A stretch of DNA of 64,000 bases, from the NCBI RefSeq assembly GCF_017942085.1, contig NZ_JAGKSP010000010.1, forward strand, positions 124,001 through 188,000. Direction: 5' to 3'. Position numbers and translations under genes: made by a program. Every line of letters starts with the position of its first letter. Position 1 is the stretch's first letter. Below the pieces are notes generated by a model, which worked only from the letters and a program-made list of their open reading frames with translations, was not told where the DNA came from and did not search any database. Shown piece after piece: positions 9,038 through 18,493 of this stretch. The stretch is from Paenibacillus lignilyticus (GTDB lineage Bacteria; Bacillota; Bacilli; Paenibacillales; Paenibacillaceae).

Positions 9038-9466
9038 ATGAATAACCTGACCAAATTTCGAATCGCCAGACCGGCGCATGACTTGTTCGAAGCTTTCGCA
9101 GATCCTGCGAAGATCGGCAACTTCTGGTTCTCATCCAGCTCGGAGCGATGGGAGAAAGGCAAGTCGGTTACGCTGATTTACAAAGAGTACAATGCCGAAG
9201 TGGGCATTACGCTGCTTGACGTTGAGGCGGATAAGAAGATCGTTTTTCAATGGGCGGGCGAGGAGAATATCGTCACCATCACCTTGGAAGAGCAGCCTGA
9301 CGAAAGTACGATTATTGCCATTAACGAAGAGGGGTTTCATGAGAATGATCCCGAGCTGCTCAGCAAAATCGTAGACAACAAAGAAGGCTGGGTGTTTGTG
9401 CTGTCGTGCTTGAAAGGGTACATGGAGTTTGGCGTGACGGCGCTTCGGACAGGCATTGTCAAATAA
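9038..9466 (+). CDS. AHSA1/START-like SRPBCC domain protein
   Basis: A 142-residue single-domain protein with the AHSA1 (activator of Hsp90 ATPase homologue 1-like) pattern: an N-terminal ARPAHDLFEAFADPAKIGNFW strand-helix, central KIVFQWAG strand and the long C-terminal helix starting NKEGWVFVLSCLKGYMEFG. These helix-grip proteins bind hydrophobic ligands, and their role in Bacillales is mostly unknown. The start ATG 9038 has AGGT eight bases upstream. A terminator lies at 9478-9531. It may share a transcript with the GNAT gene. Confidence 0.87.
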   Translation: MNNLTKFRIARPAHDLFEAFADPAKIGNFWFSSSSERWEKGKSVTLIYKEYNAEVGITLLDVEADKKIVFQWAGEENIVTITLEEQPDESTIIAINEEGFHENDPELLSKIVDNKEGWVFVLSCLKGYMEFGVTALRTGIVK

Positions 9467-9477
9467 AGCCGCCAGGC

Positions 9478-9531
9478 AAAGGCAGTTTGGATTGGGACAA
9501 AGTAAGTTGTTCTAATCGGAGCTGCCTTTTT
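9478..9531 (+). terminator. Terminator between AHSA1-like gene and AraC gene
   Basis: AAAGGCAG (9478-9485) pairs with CTGCCTTT (9522-9529), running into T5. The loop is long (36 bases), so strength is moderate. Confidence 0.65.
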
Positions 9532-9547
9532 CTACGCCTTCCGTTGA

Positions 9548-10399
9548 TCATCGATACCGCGAGCGGAACTCCTTCGGACGAGCCCCGGTGTGCTTGCTGA
9601 AGCAGCGGACGAAATAGGGAAAGGTCTGGAAGCCGGTTTCTTCGGCGATTTTGCCAATGGGCTCGCCGGTGTGGATGAGCAGCTGCTTCGCTTGCTCGAT
9701 GCGGTACCGGGTGAGGTAGTCCTGCGGCGTGCAGCCGAATGCTTTCTTCATGCAGAGCGCGATATAGTTGGCGTGAAAATGCAGATGCTCCGACAGCTCC
9801 TTGTAGCGAAGCTGCTCCCGGTAGCGGCGCCGCAAAAACGCGGCGGCCTCGTCCGCCAGCGCGAGCTGCGGATCCTTGGCGGCCGTGTTGCTCTCCTCTT
9901 GCAGCTGAAGCAGCAGCTCCTGGATCAGTGCTTGCTGGCGGAAGCGTGCCGCCGCCGTGACCTCGGACCGCAGCTCAAGCAGCTGCTGCAGCCGCTCATA
10001 GAAGTTTTCGCGCGTATGGAGCTCGCCGCGCCGCGGAATATGGAACACGAACGACTCGATCTGCATGTAGGGCTCCGTGCCGGACGGAAGCATATACGGC
10101 TCCCGTTCCGTTACCTCGCTCCAAGTCCCGAGCGTCTGAAAATGGAGCCAATAGAAGTGCGTCTCTTCCTTGCACGGCAGGGCCGTCCGATGAGAGCGAT
10201 CGGGCCGCAGAATGGCGAAATGCCCGGCCGGGACGGATAACGGCAGTCCATCCTCCTCCAGATACAGACAGCCGCGCGTCACCGCGAGCAGATCAAACAC
10301 GCCGATGCCGGAGCGGTTCGGGTGCCGGCCTTCGGCGGGATACGTATCCTCGCCGGACGTAATGTAGTGCGGCATGGGCGGAGAAGTGAATCGGAACAT
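9548..10399 (-). CDS. AraC-family regulator with N-terminal cupin
   Basis: A 283-residue cytoplasmic regulator. I chose ATG 10399 (MFRFTSPP) because AAAGGAG lies about ten bases upstream; longer in-frame starts upstream lack one. The N-terminal half has the AraC sugar-binding cupin look (GIGVFDLLAVTRG, PAGHFAILRP, THFYWLHF). The last 100 residues hold the double helix-turn-helix: ELSEHLHFHANYIALCMKKAFG and GEPIGKIAEETGFQTFPYFVRCF. It is divergent from the GH127 gene with about 185 bases between, so it very likely senses an arabinoside or related sugar and controls that enzyme (inference from position). Confidence 0.9.
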   Translation of the reverse strand: MFRFTSPPMPHYITSGEDTYPAEGRHPNRSGIGVFDLLAVTRGCLYLEEDGLPLSVPAGHFAILRPDRSHRTALPCKEETHFYWLHFQTLGTWSEVTEREPYMLPSGTEPYMQIESFVFHIPRRGELHTRENFYERLQQLLELRSEVTAAARFRQQALIQELLLQLQEESNTAAKDPQLALADEAAAFLRRRYREQLRYKELSEHLHFHANYIALCMKKAFGCTPQDYLTRYRIEQAKQLLIHTGEPIGKIAEETGFQTFPYFVRCFSKHTGARPKEFRSRYR

Positions 10400-10583
10400 T
10401 GGCGAGCAGCTCCTTTGATGCGGGGTTCCTTTATCATAAGGGTTTGACGAAGGATATGCCATATTCACCATGTTGTAATCGGACAAAAACCGGTTGTCAT
10501 CCGCTATCGGCTTCTCCTGCCCGGGCATGCTATATTCGGTTCATATCATTCTATTATTGCTGATAAGGGAGACGATTGAACGT

Positions 10584-12500
10584 ATGGAGATCACGAAGAA
10601 CAAGCTGACCGCTGCCGCGTTTCAAGCGCTGCCGCTTGGCGCGATCAAGCCTGCCGGATGGCTTCGGAACCAGCTGCGCATACAAGCCGACGGACTGACC
10701 GGACATTTGGAAGAGCATTGGGGCGATGTTGGTCCGGATAACGGCTGGATTGGCGGCGAAGGCGAGAGCTGGGAGCGCGGTCCTTATTATTTGGACGGTC
10801 TGCTGCCGCTCGCTTACTTGCTGGAGGATGAGAAGCTGATAGCCAAAGCGCAGCGCTGGGTGGAATGGTCGCTCGCCAGCCAAGGGGAGGACGGCAACTT
10901 CGGCCCTCGCGGAACGATTCAATCGGTGAATAACGACATTAACAAGAAGCATGACTGGTGGCATTACATGATCATGCTCAAGGTGATGACGCAATACGCG
11001 GAAGTGACGGGGGACGAACGTGTCGTTCCGTTCTTGACCCGATACTTCCGTTACGTGCACAGTCATATCGCATCTAACCCGCTTGAGGGATGGGCGAAGG
11101 CTCGCGGCGCGGAGATGGTGCTGTGCGTGCAGTGGCTGTATAAAGCGACGGGAGATGCGTTCCTGCTGGAGCTTGCTGATATTGTGGCCGAGCAGACGCT
11201 CGATTGGACAGATGTCTTCCATGACTTCCCCTACTGGCGCAAAGTAGAGGAGTGGGATTGGAGCACGCATGTCGTAAACGTGGCTATGGGGATCAAAACA
11301 CCTGCCATCCGTTATGAGCTGAGCGGCGCAGAGGTTGAGCTTGCGGCAGTGCATCGCGGCATTGACAGCCTGATGACGTATCATGGTCAAGCGCATGGCA
11401 TGTTCTCCGGTGACGAGTGGTTGTCCGGTACGAGCCCAAGTCAAGGCGTCGAGCTGTGCGCCGTGGTCGAATATATGTATTCGATGGAGCATCTGACGCG
11501 CGTGTTTGGCGAAGGACGGTTCGGCGATATTTTGGAAAAGGTGGCGTTCAACGCGCTCCCTGCCGCAATCTCGAAAGACTGGACATCGCATCAATACGAT
11601 CAGCAGGTGAATCAAATCGTCTGCAACGTGGCTCCGCGGGCTTGGAGCAACGGTCCGGATGCGAACTTGTTCGGTCTGGAGCCGCATTTCGGCTGCTGCA
11701 CATCGAATATGCATCAAGGCTGGCCTAAGTTTACGTCTCATCTGTGGATGGGGGACGGGAACGGAGGCTTGGCGGCTGTGTCGTATGCGCCGAGCGTGGT
11801 GAACGCGACAGTTGGAAGCGGTGCGACGACGACAGCGGCGACGGTTACCGTGAGCGGGGAGTATCCGTTCCGCGATACGGTTCACATCACCGTGGCGCTG
11901 GATCGTCCAAGTGAAACCTTCGCCGTTTCTCTGCGGATTCCGGCTTGGTGCGCTTCGCCCGGTTTGTCGGTTAACGGGGCTAACGTTTCGCTTAACGTCG
12001 TTAACGGCTATGCGCGGGTGGAACGCGAGTGGAAAAATGGCGATGTGCTGACGCTGTGCCTGCCGATGGGCGTTACTACGACATCACGCAATTTGTATGC
12101 CATTAGCGTTGAACGCGGCCCTCTTGTTTACGCCTTGCCAATTCAGGAAAACTGGCAGCTGCTGACGAAGCGGGCGATGTTTCACGACTGGGAGGTATAT
12201 CCGGGTTCGCCTTGGAAATACGGCCTGCTGGCAGACAACGACTATGCGGTCAGCGAGAGTGAGGTTCCGTATCAGCCGTTCGACGCGGAGCATGCGCCGG
12301 TTCGATTGAAGGCAGCCGGCCAGCTGGTGCGCGAGTGGAAAATGGAAGGCAACAACGCAGGGACGCCGCCGATCTATCCGAAGGTCGAAGGTCAGGAGAT
12401 GGCGGAATTAACGCTTGTCCCTTACGGCAGCGCGCGTCTGCGGATTGGCGAGTTCCCGCTGATCGGGGAACGCGAGAAGGCGTGGAAGAAGCGGGTTTAA
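10584..12500 (+). CDS. GH127-type (DUF1680) glycosidase, likely beta-L-arabinofuranosidase
   Basis: A 638-residue intracellular enzyme of the DUF1680 superfamily (GH127 and relatives), which releases beta-L-arabinofuranose through a cysteine nucleophile held by zinc. The start ATG 10584 has AAGGGAGA upstream. The (alpha/alpha)6-barrel core shows GPYYLDGLLPLAYLL near residue 70, the glutamate/cysteine patch VELCAVVEYMYSMEHL near 290, and the double cysteine HFGCCTSN near 369, matching the zinc and catalytic cysteine positions of the family. The C-terminal beta part contains RGPLVYALP. No signal peptide. Probable regulator divergent at 9548. Other families of this superfamily act on different furanosides, so the sugar is not certain. 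Confidence 0.88.
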   Translation: MEITKNKLTAAAFQALPLGAIKPAGWLRNQLRIQADGLTGHLEEHWGDVGPDNGWIGGEGESWERGPYYLDGLLPLAYLLEDEKLIAKAQRWVEWSLASQGEDGNFGPRGTIQSVNNDINKKHDWWHYMIMLKVMTQYAEVTGDERVVPFLTRYFRYVHSHIASNPLEGWAKARGAEMVLCVQWLYKATGDAFLLELADIVAEQTLDWTDVFHDFPYWRKVEEWDWSTHVVNVAMGIKTPAIRYELSGAEVELAAVHRGIDSLMTYHGQAHGMFSGDEWLSGTSPSQGVELCAVVEYMYSMEHLTRVFGEGRFGDILEKVAFNALPAAISKDWTSHQYDQQVNQIVCNVAPRAWSNGPDANLFGLEPHFGCCTSNMHQGWPKFTSHLWMGDGNGGLAAVSYAPSVVNATVGSGATTTAATVTVSGEYPFRDTVHITVALDRPSETFAVSLRIPAWCASPGLSVNGANVSLNVVNGYARVEREWKNGDVLTLCLPMGVTTTSRNLYAISVERGPLVYALPIQENWQLLTKRAMFHDWEVYPGSPWKYGLLADNDYAVSESEVPYQPFDAEHAPVRLKAAGQLVREWKMEGNNAGTPPIYPKVEGQEMAELTLVPYGSARLRIGEFPLIGEREKAWKKRV

Positions 12501-12517
12501 TCGAAGCGTGAGCAGGC

Positions 12518-12557
12518 AAAGTGGCTGAACGGGGGAGCTCCGTTCAGCCACTTTTTT
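12518..12557 (+). terminator. Terminator after the GH127 gene
   Basis: AAAGTGGCTGAACGG (12518-12532) and CCGTTCAGCCACTTT (12540-12554) form a 15-bp perfect stem followed by T residues. Confidence 0.93.
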
Positions 12558-12623
12558 GATTTTCTATCCGGATAGTAGGGAGACGAATGTTGCACATGCA
12601 TACCACCTGGCTGCGCACTGCCT

Positions 12624-13091
12624 TCACCGAATGCGGACAAGCGCATGCTGCAGCACGTTGTTGCCGGTCTGTGGAGTTAGCGGTTCTTGGCTGAGGCCGA
12701 ACACGTTGAGAATGACTTTGCGATTCGCTGTGCTGCGGCTGATGCGCACCTCGTATTTATACTGGACGCTCGATACGTCCGCGTATACGAAATTCGATGT
12801 GCCCGGAGCAAGGGATACGAAGCATTTTGTCGTGTTACATGGCGTTAGCGTGAGCGCGACCGGCAGGCCGCTTGACCAGTCGAATACTTGGACCTTCATT
12901 CGTAAGGCGTTTGCAAAGCCGAGGTTGACCAAGTCAACGAGGGCGAAGTTGGTACCTGGATTCCGGCGCAGAATTCCCGTCGAGAAAACCGCTCTGCTAT
13001 AACTGCTGCGTACACTCCCCTTGTCGGCTCCACTGCTGCTGCTTTGGACTTTCCGGCCGCTTTTGACGACTCTACTGCTTTTTCTCAACAT
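12624..13091 (-). CDS. Conserved Bacillales protein of unknown function, 155 aa
   Basis: A 155-residue protein. I chose ATG 13091 (MLRKSS) because AGGAGA lies six to eight bases before it; ATG 13097 is too close to that site. The first 40 residues are Ser/Arg/Lys-rich and probably disordered. The rest is a compact beta-rich domain: VDLVNLGFANALRMKVQVFDWSSG, then two cysteines in TPCNTTKCFV, then NFVYADVS, YKYEVRIS and NVFGLSQEPLTPQ. I recall similar proteins in spore-forming Firmicutes with no known role; a spore-surface job is a guess. No signal peptide. It is divergent from the secreted protein at 13345; the 253-base gap shows no clear promoter. Confidence 0.78.
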   Translation of the reverse strand: MLRKSSRVVKSGRKVQSSSSGADKGSVRSSYSRAVFSTGILRRNPGTNFALVDLVNLGFANALRMKVQVFDWSSGLPVALTLTPCNTTKCFVSLAPGTSNFVYADVSSVQYKYEVRISRSTANRKVILNVFGLSQEPLTPQTGNNVLQHALVRIR

Positions 13092-13344
13092 CGACATTCT
13101 CCTATCCCCTACTCTCTCATTCCTATCGCTGCTAGTTGCTATACTCCTGTTAATAGATGCCGAGCGTGATGAAAGGGTACGGGTTTCTGCCTGCCTTGAA
13201 ATAAAAGAAAGAATAACGTGCTGGCCCGCCAGGAGGACGTAGACAGCCGTTTCACCTTGTGTGCATGAAATGAATGGAAACGTCCACAATATAAGGGGCT
13301 GACCATCCAGACCATACCGGCTTCAGAGAAGGAGAAGAATAACA

Positions 13345-14004
13345 ATGCGGATGAAAAAACAATTGCTAAGCCTGACTCTCGTGTGTGTGCTGCTTGGGCT
13401 ATGGCTGGCTCCCTTAAGTGCCTCAGCTGCTAATCAGGACCATCATGCCCATCAATTGCGCTATACACAGTCGATGGTGAACCTGAGCAAGGAGCTCCGA
13501 AAGCTGTGGGGGGACCATGTATACTGGACAAGATCCTACATCGTGAGTGCGATCGATGGGGGGGCAGACCGCGATAAAGTATTGGAGCGATTGCTTCGTA
13601 ACCAACAGGATCTCGGCAACGCGATTAAGCCTTACTATGGCGAGAAGGCTGGGAATAAGCTGGCTGAGCTGCTGAGGGAGCATATCCTGATTGCCGGGCA
13701 AGTGCTTGAAGCAGCGAAAACCGGCAATCAGGCAGACCTCGAGAAGTACAACCAAGCATGGTACCGGAACGCCGATGATATCGTGAAGTTCCTGAGCGGC
13801 GCTAACCCCAACTGGACGCACAAAGAAATCAAAAGCAAGATGGATCGACATTTGCAGCTGATTACGGTCGCGGTGACCGCGAGGCTGAAGAAAGATTATA
13901 ACGGCGATATTGCCGCGTTCGATGCGGGATTGACTCATGTGTTGATGTTTGCGGATATTCTCACGCAGGGCATCATTGCCCAGTTCCCCGATAAGTTCAA
14001 ATAA
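13345..14004 (+). CDS. Secreted all-helical protein of unknown function
   Basis: A 219-residue exported protein. The signal peptide is clear (MRMKKQ, hydrophobic core, cut near SASAANQ at residues 25-30). The mature part is predicted to be almost all helix, with motifs WGDHVYWTRSYIVSAIDG, LLRNQQDLGNAIKPYYG, LLREHILIAGQVLEAAK and GLTHVLMFADILTQGII. The His and Glu spacing recalls a helical bundle, possibly metal- or haem-binding, but that is inference. AAGGAG lies ten bases before ATG 13345. Similar Bacillales proteins carry misleading annotations, so I give no function. A terminator follows. Confidence 0.8.
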   Translation: MRMKKQLLSLTLVCVLLGLWLAPLSASAANQDHHAHQLRYTQSMVNLSKELRKLWGDHVYWTRSYIVSAIDGGADRDKVLERLLRNQQDLGNAIKPYYGEKAGNKLAELLREHILIAGQVLEAAKTGNQADLEKYNQAWYRNADDIVKFLSGANPNWTHKEIKSKMDRHLQLITVAVTARLKKDYNGDIAAFDAGLTHVLMFADILTQGIIAQFPDKFK

Positions 14005-14024
14005 CCAGCTTGATTACTGCTAAG

Positions 14025-14055
14025 AGGCCGCCGGATTGTATTCGGTGGCCTTTTT
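14025..14055 (+). terminator. Terminator after the secreted protein gene
   Basis: AGGCCGCCGGA (14025-14035) pairs with TTCGGTGGCCT (14041-14051), with G-T pairs allowed, and runs into T5. Confidence 0.88.
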
Positions 14056-14151
14056 GCATGCTCCGAGCAGGTTCAGCAAGAATCATCAAGAATATAGGAT
14101 AGAGTCGCGCTACAATGAGAACAGCAAAGGAAGAGGAGGTCCTGCATTCGA

Positions 14152-15060
14152 ATGAGGGAAGATTACCTGCTGCAAATTCAAAAGACGATCGATTACGTAG
14201 AAGCGCATGTGGAGGAGGAGCTGTCTTTATCGCGGCTGGCGCAGGTTGCGAGGCTGTCCGACTTTCATTTTCACCGGGTCTTTCTGTCCATGGCAGGCGA
14301 TACGGTAATGGAATACGTGCGTAAGCGTCGTTTGGCGTTATCGGCTTGGCAGGTGGCTTATTCGGATGCAAGGCTGCTCGACATTGCGCTTAACTTCGGC
14401 TTTCAGAATCATGAAACGTTCACTCGCGCCTTCAAGCGCATGTTCGAGATGACGCCGGCCGACTACCGCAAGCAGGGGATCAAGCCGCCGGCTTACTCGA
14501 AGCTAAATGTGCTGCAGCGCAAATACAATCCTTATTTGGGAGGCATTCGCATGAATTATCGGATTGAAACCAAGCCCGCGTACAAGGTCATCGGCTACGA
14601 GCTTACAACATCCACGAACGATGGCGAGAATCAACGTCAAATTCCGGCCTACTGGCAGGAGTATTTGAAGAATGGCTGGGCGGGCCGTATTCCGAACCGC
14701 GTTCATAAAGACAACCCGGTCGAGCTCGGCATCTGCCACAGCTTCGATATGGCGACCGGAAGCTTCAAGTACCTGATCGGCATGGAAGCAGAGACTTTCG
14801 ACAATGTGCCGGAGGATCTCGTATGCCGCGAGTTCGGCGCTGCCGAATATGCGGTGTTTACGACACCGAAGGTGCCTAGCGAGCAATTCTCGAACTCGAT
14901 TCAAAGCACATGGGGCGCGATCTTCGGCGAATGGTTCCCGCATTCCGGCTATGAGCATTCCGGTGCTGCGGAGTTCGAGCTGTATGATTACCGCTGCCAC
15001 CCGGATCAAGAGCTGGTGGAGATGGACATCTATGTCCCGGTGAAACGCAAAGAAGCGTAA
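14152..15060 (+). CDS. AraC-type regulator fused to a GyrI-like ligand domain
   Basis: A 302-residue regulator with the DNA-binding part first (residues 1-110: double helix-turn-helix, LSLSRLAQVARLSDFHFHRVF and LLDIALNFGFQNHETFTRAF) and a GyrI/SOUL-like effector-binding domain after residue 125 (MNYRIETKPAYKVIGYE to DIYVPVKRK). This MarA/Rob-like layout with a GyrI domain is common in Bacillales and tends to sense drugs or small amphipathic molecules. A GGAGG stands 12 bases before ATG 14152, a little far. It is a single-gene unit between two terminators, so its targets are not shown by context. Confidence 0.9.
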   Translation: MREDYLLQIQKTIDYVEAHVEEELSLSRLAQVARLSDFHFHRVFLSMAGDTVMEYVRKRRLALSAWQVAYSDARLLDIALNFGFQNHETFTRAFKRMFEMTPADYRKQGIKPPAYSKLNVLQRKYNPYLGGIRMNYRIETKPAYKVIGYELTTSTNDGENQRQIPAYWQEYLKNGWAGRIPNRVHKDNPVELGICHSFDMATGSFKYLIGMEAETFDNVPEDLVCREFGAAEYAVFTTPKVPSEQFSNSIQSTWGAIFGEWFPHSGYEHSGAAEFELYDYRCHPDQELVEMDIYVPVKRKEA

Positions 15061-15077
15061 GCTTCAACCTATAGCTA

Positions 15078-15114
15078 AGAAAAGGTACAGCCGATTATCG
15101 GCTGTACCTTTTCT
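15078..15114. terminator. Palindromic terminator
   Basis: An 18-bp perfect stem, AGAAAAGGTACAGCCGAT at 15078-15095 with its complement at 15097-15114, and a single-base centre. It is symmetric, so it could stop transcription from either side. Confidence 0.88.
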
Positions 15115-15257
15115 TATTGCTCCGGGCGGACGAATTTTGCGCTATACGAGGATGCAAGATTCACCAACTTCTCTTTTTTCAACTCAGAAGGGTTCTGAGA
15201 AAATGGTGTAGTGCTCTGCTCGGGGCGGAAAAAGGTGTACTGCCCGAAAAAATCCCG

Positions 15258-15286
15258 TTGAGTACGGGAAGTCCCGCGTTTATCCT
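15258..15286 (+). promoter_or_regulatory. Likely promoter of the GH35-GH125-GH29 operon
   Basis: TTGAGT (15258-15263), a 17-base gap and TATCCT (15281-15286) sit 34 bases before the GH35 start. The first spacer half contains the inverted repeat CCCGTTGAGTACGGG (15254-15268), partly covering the -35 box, a possible operator. Confidence 0.5.
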
Positions 15287-15319
15287 AAGTCTACAAGATA
15301 GAGGTAAGGAGAGAGCGGG

Positions 15320-17101
15320 TTGAGTCCATTTTCAATTGAAGGAAATGCGTTTGTAGTTGAAGGCAAGCCTGTCCGCCTTCTGTCCGGTGCCATGCATTAT
15401 TTCCGGATTGTCCCTCAGTACTGGCAAGACCGTTTACTGAAGTTGAAAGCTTGCGGACTAAATACGGTAGAGACGTACGTTCCCTGGAATGTTCATGAGC
15501 CGAATGAAGGGCAGTTCTGTTTCGAAGGAATGGCCGATGTGTTCGCTTATATCGAGCTTGCGGGCAGCCTCGGCTTGCATGTCATCGTTCGTCCGAGTCC
15601 ATATATTTGTGCGGAATGGGAATTCGGCGGGCAGCCGGCATGGCTGCTGGCGGATTCCGATATGCAGCTGAGATGCAGCTATCCGGCTTATCTCGAAAAG
15701 GTTGATGCTTATTATGATGCGCTCATACCGCGGTTGAAGCCGCTGCTCTGCACAAATGGCGGACCGATTATCGCGGTGCAGATCGAGAATGAATATGGCA
15801 GCTACGGCAATGACCCCAATTACCTGGACTATTTGCGGCAGGCGCTGCTTAAACGCGGGATCGATGTCCCGCTGTTTACCTCCGATGGACCCACTGATGC
15901 GCTGCTGCAGGGCGGATCCGTTCAAGGCGTGCTGGCGACGGTCAATTTTGGCTCCAATCCGACCTCTTCCTTTGACAAGCTGAAGGAATATCAGCCGGAT
16001 TCGCCGCTCATGTGCATGGAGTATTGGAATGGCTGGTTTGACCATTGGGGCAAACCGCATCATATGCGCGATGCTGCAGATGCGGCGGCAGTGCTGGATG
16101 AAATGCTGGCAGCCGGCGCTTCCGTCAATTTCTATATGTTCCACGGCGGCACGAATTTCGGGTTCTACAATGGCGCAAACTGCCAGGAGCCTAATCTCTA
16201 CGAGCCGACAATCACGAGCTATGACTATGACTCACCGCTGGATGAAACCGGCATGCCAACGGCTAAGTATTTCGCGGTGCGCGAAGTCATTGCCCGGTAT
16301 GAAGAGCTGGGTTCGCTGGAGCTTCCTCCTGCCATCCCCCGCCGCGCTTACGGGCAAGTTGAATTGACGGAGCAGGGAACGTTATGGGAGCAGCTCGACG
16401 TTCTGTCGGTACCGGTGCAATCCGTTACACCGCTTCCGATGGAGAAGGTCGGCCAGAATTATGGCTTTATTCTATATTCGACGCACATTTCAGGACCGCG
16501 TCCTTCGGAGCAGCTCCATCTGCAAGAGGTGCGCGACCGGGCATTAATCTTCGTCGACGGCGCATTCAAAGGCGTGATCGAGCGATCGCAGACGCCGCAA
16601 TCGCTGGCGATTGAGGTGCCGGCCGGAGGCGCGAGATTGGATATTCTCGTTGAAAATATGGGCAGAATCAACTATGGACCTTACCTAAGAGACCGCAAAG
16701 GGATCACGGAAGGGGTCCGACTGGGGTTCCAATTTCTCTTCAATTGGACCATTCGGCCGATTCCGCTGGAAGACGTATCGAAGCTGGATTTTGCAAACAA
16801 CAGCTCGAGAGCGGATGGGCCTGGTTTCTATAATGGCTCCTTCCATGTGCATGAAGCCGATGCAGATACGTTCCTGGATATGCAAGGCTGGACAAAAGGC
16901 GTCGTCTTCATCAACGGCTTTAATCTGGGACGTTACTGGAGCAAAGGTCCACAGCAAACGCTGTATGTGCCTGCGCCTCTGCTACGCGCAGGCCGCAATG
17001 AAATCACGGTATTCGAGCTTCATGGCGCATCGCCGACAGCGAAGGTAATGTTCACGGATACGCCGATACTCAATCATCAGCCGCAGCAAGCCGACAAATA
17101 A
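15320..17101 (+). CDS. GH35 beta-galactosidase
   Basis: A 593-residue intracellular GH35 enzyme, the Bgl-type found in Gram-positives, hydrolysing terminal beta-D-galactose (often beta-1,3-linked). The TIM barrel starts at once (FSIEGNAFVVEGKPVRLLSG) and carries the family signature GGPIIAVQIENEYGSYG with the acid/base Glu158, and CMEYWNGWFDHWG with the nucleophile Glu234. The C-terminal half holds the beta-sandwich domains ending with FINGFNLGRYW. The start is TTG 15320, fixed by AAGGAGAG eight bases upstream. No signal peptide, so it acts on imported oligosaccharides. First gene of an operon with GH125 (40-base gap) and GH29 (38-base gap). Confidence 0.93.
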   Translation: MSPFSIEGNAFVVEGKPVRLLSGAMHYFRIVPQYWQDRLLKLKACGLNTVETYVPWNVHEPNEGQFCFEGMADVFAYIELAGSLGLHVIVRPSPYICAEWEFGGQPAWLLADSDMQLRCSYPAYLEKVDAYYDALIPRLKPLLCTNGGPIIAVQIENEYGSYGNDPNYLDYLRQALLKRGIDVPLFTSDGPTDALLQGGSVQGVLATVNFGSNPTSSFDKLKEYQPDSPLMCMEYWNGWFDHWGKPHHMRDAADAAAVLDEMLAAGASVNFYMFHGGTNFGFYNGANCQEPNLYEPTITSYDYDSPLDETGMPTAKYFAVREVIARYEELGSLELPPAIPRRAYGQVELTEQGTLWEQLDVLSVPVQSVTPLPMEKVGQNYGFILYSTHISGPRPSEQLHLQEVRDRALIFVDGAFKGVIERSQTPQSLAIEVPAGGARLDILVENMGRINYGPYLRDRKGITEGVRLGFQFLFNWTIRPIPLEDVSKLDFANNSSRADGPGFYNGSFHVHEADADTFLDMQGWTKGVVFINGFNLGRYWSKGPQQTLYVPAPLLRAGRNEITVFELHGASPTAKVMFTDTPILNHQPQQADK

Positions 17102-17141
17102 GCGTAAGGAATAAGAAAATACACAAAAGAAGGTGAATCGC

Positions 17142-18455
17142 TTGTCCAATCCACTCAAAATGCCGCAATCGATCCAAGCTGTTCTGGCCCTGGCGGAGAC
17201 AGAGCTGGCTGCGCATCCGAAGCTGCTTCATATGTTCAAGCAATGCTTCCCGAACACATTGGAAACAACCACGCGCCTGATGGATGACGGGACATCGTTC
17301 GTGTTTACCGGCGATATCCCGGCCATGTGGCTGCGGGATTCCAGTGCACAGGTCAGACCTTATATTCAACTGGCTTCGGAGGATCCGGAGCTTCGCCGCA
17401 TCATCGAAGGGCTGTTGAAGCGTCAATTCCAGTGCATCCTCATCGATCCGTATGCGAATGCCTTCAACGAAGAGGCCAATGACAATCGGTACGAGAACGA
17501 CATTACGGAATTGCCTGCGCCTAGTCCATGGGTATGGGAGCGTAAATACGAGATCGATTCCTTGTGTTATCCGATTCAAATCAGTTACTTGTACTGGAAA
17601 CAGACTGGCAGCACGGCTGCATTCGACGAGACGTTCAAGCAGGCAGCGGCACTTATTCTGCAGCTGTGGCGCACGGAGCAGAAGCATGTGGAAGAGTCGC
17701 CGTACCGTTTCACCCGTCTGTCCGGCCCGCCAAGCGATACGATCCACAACAACGGAATGGGCGCGCCGGTCAGCTACACAGGCATGACGTGGTCCGGCTT
17801 CCGGCCTAGCGATGATGCTTGTGCCTATGGCTATCTGGTTCCCGCTAACATGTTCGCGAGCGTGGTGTTAGGCTACTTGGCCGAGATCGCAAGCGAAGTG
17901 CTGGGCGATGCGTCCATGCAGAGCGAAGCGCTTGCGCTGCAGGAAGAGATCGATGTTGGCATTCACGATTTCGGTATCTGCAAGCACCCGGTATACGGCG
18001 ATATATTCGCCTATGAAACCGATGGGCAGGGCAATTACACGCTGATGGACGATGCGAACGTGCCAAGCCTGCTGTCCATTCCTTATCTGGGCTACGCAGC
18101 CAAGGATGATCCGATTTACCTGAACACGCGCCGTTTCATTCTGAGCAAGGACAACCCGTACTACTACGAAGGCAGCGTTGCGAAAGGGATCGGAAGCCCG
18201 CATACGCCGCCGCGTTATATTTGGCACATCAGCTTGGTCATGCAAGCCCTCACCTCGACCGACGATCAGGAAATCGCGGAGCTCGTGAAGCTGCTGATCG
18301 CTACGGACGGAGACACCGGCTTTATGCACGAAGGCTTCAGCGTGGATGATCCGACGCAGTTCACGAGATCGTGGTTTGCTTGGGCAAACACCTTGTTCGG
18401 CGAGCTGATTCTGAAGCTGATCCACGAGAAGAAGATTGGAGCCATGCTCGCATAA
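17142..18455 (+). CDS. GH125 exo-alpha-1,6-mannosidase
   Basis: A 437-residue enzyme of GH125 (old DUF1237), metal-independent inverting exo-alpha-1,6-mannosidases that trim N-glycan cores. Visible landmarks are [20 protein letters not shown] near residue 60, [21 protein letters not shown] near 135, [16 protein letters not shown] near 305 and MHEGF then [15 protein letters not shown] near the end, all family hallmarks. I chose TTG 17142 because AAGGTGA sits six bases before it; a GTG at 17133 lies inside that ribosome site. It follows the GH35 gene and precedes GH29, so it is part of one transcript for stepwise glycan breakdown. Confidence 0.93.
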   Translation: MSNPLKMPQSIQAVLALAETELAAHPKLLHMFKQCFPNTLETTTRLMDDGTSFVFTGDIPAMWLRDSSAQVRPYIQLASEDPELRRIIEGLLKRQFQCILIDPYANAFNEEANDNRYENDITELPAPSPWVWERKYEIDSLCYPIQISYLYWKQTGSTAAFDETFKQAAALILQLWRTEQKHVEESPYRFTRLSGPPSDTIHNNGMGAPVSYTGMTWSGFRPSDDACAYGYLVPANMFASVVLGYLAEIASEVLGDASMQSEALALQEEIDVGIHDFGICKHPVYGDIFAYETDGQGNYTLMDDANVPSLLSIPYLGYAAKDDPIYLNTRRFILSKDNPYYYEGSVAKGIGSPHTPPRYIWHISLVMQALTSTDDQEIAELVKLLIATDGDTGFMHEGFSVDDPTQFTRSWFAWANTLFGELILKLIHEKKIGAMLA

Positions 18456-18493
18456 GCGGCGAAGCATCGTTAATTATTAAGGAGGCTAACAAC

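Noticed and set aside
10554-11885. Reverse-strand ORF of 443 codons
   Set aside because: Antisense to the GH127 gene, no ribosome site or domain.
13280-13293. CcpA cre-like site TGGAAACGTCCACA
   Set aside because: It differs from the cre consensus at two positions, and the downstream secreted protein is not a clear catabolic gene; too weak to list.
15117-15323. ORF of 68 codons before the GH35 gene
   Set aside because: No ribosome site, and it covers the likely promoter of the operon.
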